In this document: positions 58,351-64,000 of the stretch, one piece after another
How the letters are laid out: each line of letters opens with the position of its first letter
Position numbering within the stretch: the stretch's first letter is position 1
Source: Pseudomonas fluorescens
Lineage (GTDB): Bacteria; Pseudomonadota; Gammaproteobacteria; Pseudomonadales; Pseudomonadaceae
Reading direction: 5' to 3'
Assembly (NCBI RefSeq): GCF_001307275.1
Contig: NZ_CP012831.1
Span: 372,001 to 436,000 of the forward strand
DNA length: 64,000 nucleotides
Notes under the pieces: generated by a model
What the model saw: only the letters and a program-made list of their open reading frames with translations
Database searches by the model: none
Told to the model about the DNA's origin: nothing
Translations under genes and position numbers: made by a program

Positions 58351-58722
58351 TGGCGGCGGCCTGGGCGGCGAAGTCCATGCCGCGAAACTGGTGGCGCTCG
58401 AGCACGCGGAACTTGCCTCCCGGCACCAGAGGCCGCGCGACCACCACCAGGCCGGAACAATCGCCCGTCTCGGCCGGGTCATAGCCGACCCACACCTGGC
58501 GGTCGCCGAACGGGCGCATGGCGAACGGTTTGTAGTCCTCGGCCCACTCCACCCAGCTATCGACCATGCAGGGCTGCAACACCGACAACGGAAAATCAGC
58601 AGGTTGGCGAAAGCCTCCGGGCTGTACTCCCGACTTAGCTCTTCGATATCGAATAGGTCTCAGCCGCCCCGCTCGGCGTCGAGGATGATGAACATTCTCT
58701 GACGCATTGGAGTGAAAGCCAT
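58335..58722 (-). pseudogene. P2-type terminase large-subunit remnant
   Basis: On the minus strand MAFTPMRQRMFIILDAERGG is followed by an in-frame TGA (58660-58662), then DLFDIEEL and EYSPEAFANLL. After an internal deletion with frame change, FPLSVLQPCMVDSWVEW, VWVGYDPAETGDCSGLVVVA and LERHQFRGMDFAAQAAAI follow. These are the central segments of the gpP-like ATPase/nuclease. It breaks off at about 58335 next to yhfG. Clearly non-functional. Confidence 0.8.
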
Positions 58723-58880
58723 AGCGCGCCGGAATGCACACCGAAGGGCTTTCTATCCTGGCCCTTGTTGCAAGGCGCATTCGAAACATCCATGCACCAG
58801 TTACAACAAATTCCAACTCGCACTCACCAATTTGATACTATATAGCCACCACTCATTCTCAACCACATATGGAAATGTAA

Positions 58881-59966
58881 ATGGCTCCAACAATCAAATT
58901 AGCTTTATGCATTTTAGGCCCACTGCTTTTAAGTTACATAGTTGTGCAAGGTGCTTATTGGCTTATAAATCGACATAACGCAGCAAAGGCTTCAACCTAT
59001 AAAAAACTTGAAGTATTCGCCTTAGATGCTGATCGTGGCTTAGCAGAGCAAGGCTACCTATGGCTAAGCATTGTTACACCCATCATCTACTTCATAGTAT
59101 TTGGGAGTTTCGCCTGGAGCGATTACAGTCTTTCTTTGACGAGCGAGGGGTTTAGAACATTTATAGAAATAAGTGCTTTACCTCTAGCACTTCTCTCTCT
59201 AGCTATTCCGACAACGGTTTTAATCGCAAGAATTCACGCAACTCATCAAACATCCGTACAAATAGCTACAACCCGTCACAAAAACAATATAGATGCCTAT
59301 TACGCCCATAGAAAGGCAATGTTCGAATATTTTGGCAGCTTAAAAAAAACCAAATATCCAGGTGAAATAGAAGGTGATTTTTATGCTCACCCGAGGCTGC
59401 ACCTTCGCTTCTTCGTCGATAGGGGACCCACTAACGGCACGCCAGAGGTTAATACTAAAAAATTCGAAGAAGCCATCAACACCCTTTCTGAGATTCAAGA
59501 CCACATAAACGAAGCACTATTGCAAAGAAACTACAAGGAACAGCTTGACATCTTCCTAAAAAACTATATGCCGGCCTGTACTAAAATATTTAAACTTTCC
59601 AGCACTCTACACTTACCGTGTATATATGAAGATTTGAAAACCAATTCCACAGAGCATCACCTATGCCGAAACAGCTCGCTCCCGGAAGAAAACGACATAA
59701 CATTTAATGCAGTCGGAGCATCCACCGATCATTTAATCGGAGCCTATCGATATACTCGATCTTTCCTACGAGTTTTATGTGAATTTGCAGGACATGACGT
59801 TTCTTTCTTCGATAAAAAACTACACCTAGCTATCGACAAGGGAGATGACTACAAACGCAGGCCGTACACCACTTCCGACGCAGAACATCTAATGAACATA
59901 ATTAAAGACAGCAGCGATCGACTAACAAAAGAGCGAAGAGAACTAAATGAACAAGCCGTAGATTAA
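58881..59966 (+). CDS. AT-rich three-TM protein with large cytosolic domain
   Basis: A 361-residue protein with membrane helices at about 4-27, 58-80 and 95-118, followed by a soluble helical region of about 240 residues beginning HATHQTSVQIATTRHKNNI and AYYAHRKAMFEYF. The GC content is far below that of neighbouring genes, a sign of transfer. The organisation, short membrane part followed by an amphipathic Q/N-rich helix and cytosolic domain, resembles membrane effectors found with some retrons and in phage moron loci; that likeness is from memory and weak. It sits alone between a terminase relic and an integrase relic. Function unknown. Confidence 0.75.
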   Translation: MAPTIKLALCILGPLLLSYIVVQGAYWLINRHNAAKASTYKKLEVFALDADRGLAEQGYLWLSIVTPIIYFIVFGSFAWSDYSLSLTSEGFRTFIEISALPLALLSLAIPTTVLIARIHATHQTSVQIATTRHKNNIDAYYAHRKAMFEYFGSLKKTKYPGEIEGDFYAHPRLHLRFFVDRGPTNGTPEVNTKKFEEAINTLSEIQDHINEALLQRNYKEQLDIFLKNYMPACTKIFKLSSTLHLPCIYEDLKTNSTEHHLCRNSSLPEENDITFNAVGASTDHLIGAYRYTRSFLRVLCEFAGHDVSFFDKKLHLAIDKGDDYKRRPYTTSDAEHLMNIIKDSSDRLTKERRELNEQAVD

Positions 59967-60181
59967 AATACACCTATCGATATATGAAACCTGACATGGA
60001 ACTGGCTCCCCGCTAGGGGGGGGGAGGCCAGGATAGGTCGACATGCTGGCGAGGATTGGTTGAGGGGTTTATCGGTTTGGTGATAAGCCCTTTCGACATA
60101 AAGGTTCAGGTCCTGAAGCTTATCCAGGCGGCCCGGCGCAACTCAAAGAACACATGATAGGATCCGCTCGAATAATACTGA
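59967..60181. other. Non-coding stretch between the membrane-protein gene and the integrase relic
   Basis: No gene recognised. It contains a run of nine G near 60018 and may hold an attachment site, but no repeat was identified by eye. Confidence 0.3.
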
Positions 60182-60391
60182 TCAATCAACCGTGGTGCCT
60201 TCAGTTTGTCCGCTCATCGGACCAGGCTCATCCAGTTCGGATTCACGCTTGCGTTCCCAGGTCTACGCCGCCTGTTTTCGGGCGAAGGTCTGGCTCTCTT
60301 GATAGACTTGCACTCCGTCGCGCTTGATGCGGATCTGAGCCGTGTAGCTAACAGACCCATCCGCCAGTTTTCTTGCCCTGATAGTCGCCAT
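60182..60391 (-). pseudogene. Tyrosine recombinase (phage integrase) N-terminal remnant
   Basis: The minus strand reads MATIRARKLADGSVSYTAQI, RIKRDGVQVYQESQTFARKQAA, then TAG at codon 43 (60263-60265), then TWERKRESELDEPG before an early stop. This is the arm-binding N-terminus of P2-type or lambdoid integrases, with a nonsense codon and no catalytic domain. Confidence 0.82.
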
Positions 60392-61342
60392 GTCAAAAGT
60401 GGTACGCGTCAGTTTTGGAGTGGTACATCGTATCACCGAGCCTTAAAAAACGCCTGAAAACGCCCGAAATCACGCCCAGAACACGTTGAGTAAAATGCTA
60501 GATAAACAGAGCTTTAGCCCAGTAAATACGCGGCCTACGCTGTCTCGGCGCTTCAGTGTTGCACCCATGATGGATTGGAACCTCTAACTCTGGAGGCCGC
60601 GTAATACAAGCTCTCCAGCACCTACCGAAAACGCCCGTACCATTTTCGTACCACTCACTTCCTGAAACATTCACTCCCCTAGTGAGCTGACCCGTGCGAA
60701 TGGCCGCGCTGTAATGCTTGTCGCTCCAATCCCAACACCATCCACAAACGCACCGACTGATACGGTGTGTACGAGGGTGTGTGCGTGTAAATGACGAACG
60801 TGAGGCGGAGTGTCCATTTCTGTATGCAGCGTCAGTAGATGCTCCGCCCGAGGCATGTCCGGCGTTTTTATGTTGACCCACGGGAAAGAGGTTAGGAGGG
60901 TTAGTTTTTTACTCGCTGCCCTGAAAGGCTTGTCTGGCAAGGCTTTGCGAAGGATTTAGAAGGTTAGTTTCTGGTTAGATTTTGGTTATTTCCTAACCTT
61001 TATTGATGTTAAATATTCATTTTATAAATTCCTTTAAAAACAGTTAGTTATACATTACTAACCTTTGACCTAACCCAACCTAACCCATCAAAGTTAGGTC
61101 TCAAGCCCAACAAATACGGGCCCTCCAGCTCAAAACACCCCTCTCAAAAAAAACCTAACCCTTTTCCCGTGGCGCCTCCGAAATTCGTATGCCTGTGCAT
61201 GCGTATGAGCATTACGAAAAGACACCCACCTTCGCAGGGATCCGCAGGTATTCGATAGCCTGGATAAGCTCCGATAGCGCCCAGCGGGCTTGGTTGCAAT
61301 GGGGGTGCAGAAGTGCGGAAAAAAAGACCTATTTAGACCGGA
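60392..61342. other. Phage-derived non-coding region with GTTAG-type repeats
   Basis: About 950 bases without a recognisable gene. From about 60890 to 61160 the motifs GGTTAG and CTAACC recur about eleven times in both orientations, in an AT-rich setting, resembling iterons or repressor sites. Upstream of the integrase relic, TACCACT occurs twice within 30 bases. Confidence 0.45.
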
Positions 61343-61361
61343 GGCGAGGTGGGGGGACGAC
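61343..61361. other. cos-like site of P2-type phage
   Basis: GGCGAGGTGGGGGGACGAC resembles the 19-base P2/P4 cohesive-end sequence as I remember it (GGCGAGGCGGGGAAAGCAC), 14 of 19 positions, followed by a GCGCGC-rich stretch. Its place on the terminator side of the portal gene is where cos lies in P2-type genomes. Confidence 0.45.
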
Positions 61362-61672
61362 GGCGCGCGCCAGGTTTGAAGCACGCCACTGGCCGCCAGC
61401 CGCGTCCCATTTCGGTGCATTTTTCTCTGAACGAAAAAGCCGCCTCGACGGGCGGATCATGGGTCATACACCTGCCAGAGCCGTCTAGCCTGGTCGTGTA
61501 AACTCTGGCTCATGGCTGTCGCTAGATCTTGAGCCTGACCGTGCCGCTGAGATTGCGAATAGGCGTTGCCGTCCCGTCGGAGATTTCGAGTGGTATCCCA
61601 TGGACGAAACGTTGGGAGACGTGAGAAACCAGGGCGCCTAATCGATATCATGAGTGTCGCAAGGTGAAGTGC

Positions 61673-61678
61673 TATAAT
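61673..61678 (+). promoter_or_regulatory. -10 element of the cargo operon
   Basis: A perfect TATAAT lies 43 bases before the ATG at 61721. No good -35 was seen at 17 bases. Confidence 0.4.
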
Positions 61679-61720
61679 TTGAGAAACTTAGGGGTACCTC
61701 AACCCAATGAAGGAGTTGAA

Positions 61721-61999
61721 ATGATAGAAGTGAAAGATGCGGTCAAGGTTGCCAAGTCGGCGGCAAATGATTTCCTAGGGGCTGAGACAGCGCTCAACGA
61801 TCTCTTGCTTGAAGAGGTCGAGCTTGACAAAGCAAGCCGAGCATGGGTAATCACATTAGGATACAACGTACCCGCCCCAAATAAGTTTGAAAGATTAGGG
61901 GCGACACTTGCTGGGCAGATGTATACACGAAAATATAAAATGTTCATTGTCGATGCGGAGACCGGAGAGTTTCGTTCTATGAAGATCCGCGATCTATGA
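61721..61999 (+). CDS. Small protein of a putative two-gene PIN module
   Basis: A 92-residue soluble protein: MIEVKDAVKVAKSAANDFLG, then an acidic helix, SRAWVITLGYNVP, and YTRKYKMFIVDAETGEFRSM at the C-terminus. The second half has the alternating pattern of a PepSY/NTF2-like small beta-sheet domain. It has an ideal AAGGAG site, overlaps the PIN gene start by four bases (ATGA) and is AT-rich. By gene order it could be the antitoxin or regulator of the PIN protein; I know no named family. A 19-codon-longer frame has no ribosome site. Confidence 0.75.
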   Translation: MIEVKDAVKVAKSAANDFLGAETALNDLLLEEVELDKASRAWVITLGYNVPAPNKFERLGATLAGQMYTRKYKMFIVDAETGEFRSMKIRDL

Positions 62000-62481
62000 T
62001 AGATGCCTACGTAAAGCAATATCAAAAAAAAGGAATCATAGTCGACACTAATCTCTTGCTATTAGTAATAGCCGGAGGCACGCCAAGCATTGCGAACTTT
62101 AAGCGAACTAGTGGATATACGCCTGACGATTATTTTCTTTTGCTCAAGGTAATAGATCAGTTTGAAAAGCTTATTGCAACTCCCCACATCCTTGCAGAAC
62201 TAAGCAACCTCACAAACGGCTTATACGGCAAGCATCTGCAAGATTTTTATGTAACATTGAAGAACTCCCTATCTACAATATGTGAAATTCATCACCCTGC
62301 TGCTGACATCTGCAAGGATTATGAACTATTCCCCTTCGGCCTGGCTGATATAGGGATCATCGCCGCAGCGAAGAACAACTATCTTGTCCTCACCGATGAC
62401 TTGAGAGTTGCTAGATTCGCGAATCAACACTGCGTTGACGTTGTAAACTTCAACCATCTAAGGGATGCAGCCTGGGGTTAG
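61996..62481 (+). CDS. PIN-domain nuclease-like protein
   Basis: A 161-residue protein with the PIN active-site pattern: Asp17 in IIVDTNLLLL, Glu68 in TPHILAELSN, Asp118 in GLADIGIIAAA and Asp134/Asp135 in LVLTDDLRVA. All four acidic positions are present, so it is probably an active RNase. PIN proteins act as VapC-type toxins or in RNA processing. Translational coupling to the preceding small gene, AT-rich composition and the phage location suggest a toxin-antitoxin or phage-defence role (inference). Confidence 0.82.
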   Translation: MIDAYVKQYQKKGIIVDTNLLLLVIAGGTPSIANFKRTSGYTPDDYFLLLKVIDQFEKLIATPHILAELSNLTNGLYGKHLQDFYVTLKNSLSTICEIHHPAADICKDYELFPFGLADIGIIAAAKNNYLVLTDDLRVARFANQHCVDVVNFNHLRDAAWG

Positions 62482-62561
62482 ACTCTTGCCTCACAGACAC
62501 ACTAGGTGCCTTAATGATATTTATACCCCATAACATATAACGACAAACAACAGGACTACAC

Positions 62562-63134
62562 ATGAGCAAAATGGATTTAATCATAGAACTCAAAGAGACC
62601 ATTGAAAAACTTCAGAAGAACGGTGAAACCCAAATAGAACTCTCAAAACTCATTACTTACTTGCAGCTCGCTTCTGAAAATCCACCTCAAGACTTACCAC
62701 CAGATCACCTCGAAAAATTGAAGGCCCAGCTACAAATATTGGTAGAAGCACATAAGAGCAATCATGCATCGGACCTCGAAATGTTTAGGTCCGTCATGCA
62801 ATCAGGCCAGAACGCAATAAAGACGTCATTCCTTATGAATGGAGGCGCATCCGTTGCTATACTAGCCTTTATTGGTAAACTCACTGAGTCCAACAAACCA
62901 AATATTCCGATCTTCGCAGAGACACTTACCTTATTCGTAATAGGTGTTTTTTTAATTAGTGTTACGGCTGGATTAACATACCTTAGCCAATGGTTCTATG
63001 CGGAAGACTCTTCGCGAAAACAGCTAGCCGGTTCTATGTTCAATTTTTCAGCAGTCGTGGTTGGATTAGGCTCTTATGGGATGTTTATTTGGGGAATGAA
63101 AGCTGCTTATGATGCGTTCCTTTCGCTTACATAG
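62562..63134 (+). CDS. Helical three-TM protein beside the phage portal gene
   Basis: A 190-residue protein. The N-terminal about 85 residues are charged helices (LIIELKETIEKLQKN; DHLEKLKAQLQILVEAHKSN), followed by TM helices at about 90-108 (SFLMNGGASVAILAFIG), 120-143 and 160-183. The NGGA-x-VA-x-LAF segment recurs in phage-borne membrane proteins that I recall without function. It has an AGGA site, begins 80 bases after the PIN gene and ends six bases from the portal stop. It may be the third gene of the cargo operon, or a separate moron. Confidence 0.75.
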   Translation: MSKMDLIIELKETIEKLQKNGETQIELSKLITYLQLASENPPQDLPPDHLEKLKAQLQILVEAHKSNHASDLEMFRSVMQSGQNAIKTSFLMNGGASVAILAFIGKLTESNKPNIPIFAETLTLFVIGVFLISVTAGLTYLSQWFYAEDSSRKQLAGSMFNFSAVVVGLGSYGMFIWGMKAAYDAFLSLT

Positions 63135-63140
63135 TTTCCA

Positions 63141-64000
63141 TTATAAGCTGCCAAGATCGTATGGTTCGAAACGCACCACCTCTTCACCTAACCAATCATT
63201 CAGTTGCCCCATTCGCGTCTGGATGGGCTCCAGCTCGTTGGCCGCATAGATCTGCGTCGCCTCCCTGATCGACCCGAACCCACCCGCGTTCTGCGGCACG
63301 ATGCCCATCAACTGCGGTGGAATACGCAGGCTAGCCAGCACATCGTCACGGGTCTGATTCTTGATCGAGTTGAATTCGTCCTTAGCCGCCACCTCGCTGA
63401 CGGGGATGAGTTGAATCCCATCCTTCTTACCGGTCGGCGAATAGACAAACAGATTCCGAAAATTCCCCGGCCCCTTCGAATCCTTTAACGCCTTGCGCAA
63501 GGCATCGATGTCCGCCTCGGTCTGGGCTGCATCGGTCATGTACAAGATGAAACCGGCGTGACTACCATTCTCGTAATACTTGCGCCGGAACAACGTCGCC
63601 GACTCGTTCAACAGCGCCGACTGCAAAGCACTGACCCACTCCGGCAACCCATAAATCTCCTGGTGCAAATCCGCCTCGCGCAAGTGGAAGATGCTGCCAG
63701 GCTCAAACGCATGCTCATTCTTCCACCCCTGCACCTGGTAAAACTGCCCCTCCGGCCCAACCCGCATGTACTTCGCCAACGACGGCACCAGTTGCCGCGT
63801 GCTGCCTAGCACCGAACGACGTTTCTCCAGATACCCATTGCCCAGGCAAAGGAAGTCCAGGGCGAACTGTTCAAAAGCTGCCCGAGACAGCATCGGATGC
63901 GGGATAAACGTTTTACTCAACAGGTTGCGCTTGAACATCAACCCCGAATGCAGATGCACGCTCGCACCCACCGACCGGGCCAGGCCGTTGAGCGACAGCG
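63141..64000 (-). CDS. P2-type phage portal protein (gpQ-like), partial
   Basis: The gene runs off the right edge; 286 C-terminal residues are visible. Signatures are RNLLSKTFIPHPMLSRAAFEQFALDFLCLGNGYLEKRRS, FHLREADLHQEIYGLPEWVSALQSALLNESATLFRRKYYENGSHAGFI and LRIPPQLMGIVPQN, typical of the phage portal family of P2. The portal forms the dodecameric DNA gate of the capsid. The frame is open to the edge with no mutation seen, so the prophage to the right may be intact. Confidence 0.92.
   Translation of the reverse strand, partial: LSLNGLARSVGASVHLHSGLMFKRNLLSKTFIPHPMLSRAAFEQFALDFLCLGNGYLEKRRSVLGSTRQLVPSLAKYMRVGPEGQFYQVQGWKNEHAFEPGSIFHLREADLHQEIYGLPEWVSALQSALLNESATLFRRKYYENGSHAGFILYMTDAAQTEADIDALRKALKDSKGPGNFRNLFVYSPTGKKDGIQLIPVSEVAAKDEFNSIKNQTRDDVLASLRIPPQLMGIVPQNAGGFGSIREATQIYAANELEPIQTRMGQLNDWLGEEVVRFEPYDLGSL

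Noticed and set aside
58265..58816. 183-codon minus-strand frame as an intact gene
   Set aside because: Only its middle matches terminase; the flanks are out-of-frame phage or host sequence.
60530..60600. tRNA 3'-end-like segment as attachment site (GGTTCCAATCC near a GGCCGCG stretch)
   Set aside because: The T-arm does not pair and the loop lacks TTCGA; resemblance is too weak.
60498..60940. Overlapping minus-strand frames of 89-127 codons in the phage debris
   Set aside because: Composition is unlike coding sequence, there is no ribosome site and no recognisable domain.
61457..61651. 64-codon minus-strand frame left of the cargo operon
   Set aside because: No ribosome site, Arg/Gln-rich shadow-like composition, no homology recognised.

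Overview
The window is chromosomal DNA from a Pseudomonas of the P. fluorescens group. Support comes from the conserved block tig-clpP-clpX-lon-hupB-ppiD next to a tRNA-Arg/His/Leu cluster and folD, from Pseudomonas-type small proteins (DUF3077, DUF1993, DUF2242), from high GC, and from many intergenic REP doublets built on a GTGGGAGCGAGCTTGCTCGCGAT-type palindrome. Species is not assignable from sequence alone.

Layout. 1-4.1 kb: end of an ABC permease, a three-subunit HcnABC/opine-oxidase-like flavoenzyme and its periplasmic binding protein. 4.3-17 kb: an LRR-kinase fusion, a YebC regulator, a short VgrG, a b561-type cytochrome, a PLP deaminase-family enzyme, FadH, DUF3422, a nitrilase-fold protein coupled to an AraC regulator, and a lipoprotein. 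17.3-26.6 kb (mostly minus strand): the proteostasis block PpiD, HU-beta, Lon, ClpX, ClpP and trigger factor, then three tRNAs. Between ppiD and hupB lies a tRNA-like element that does not fold as a normal tRNA. 26.8-54 kb: core and accessory metabolism (FolD, PBP7, TerC, NhaR, SstT, NCS2 permease, arylamine N-acetyltransferase, Xth, a diguanylate cyclase, ChrA, an ArsN2-like acetyltransferase, a RelE/NadS toxin-antitoxin pair, two MFS pumps, and a tandem Asp/Glu racemase with a dicarboxylate symporter and a LysR regulator), ending in a four-unit REP/BIME array.

54.3-64 kb is an accessory region. It holds a DUF3077 gene with a structured leader-like region, a brnT toxin broken by a one-base frameshift in front of an intact brnA, a LexA-box-controlled radical-SAM/TIGR03915 DNA-repair pair, a yhfG antitoxin without its fic partner, and then P2-type prophage debris: a terminase remnant, a nonsense-mutated integrase N-terminus, a cos-like site and a portal gene running off the right edge. 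AT-rich cargo genes lie among the phage pieces: a 361-residue three-TM protein (58.9 kb), and beside the portal a translationally coupled small protein + PIN nuclease pair followed by a three-TM protein (61.7-63.1 kb).

That cargo sits next to cos and the portal gene, where P2-type phages are known to carry old/tin-like or toxin genes. It is the best candidate in the window for an undescribed anti-phage or toxin-antitoxin system, but the functional claim is inference.
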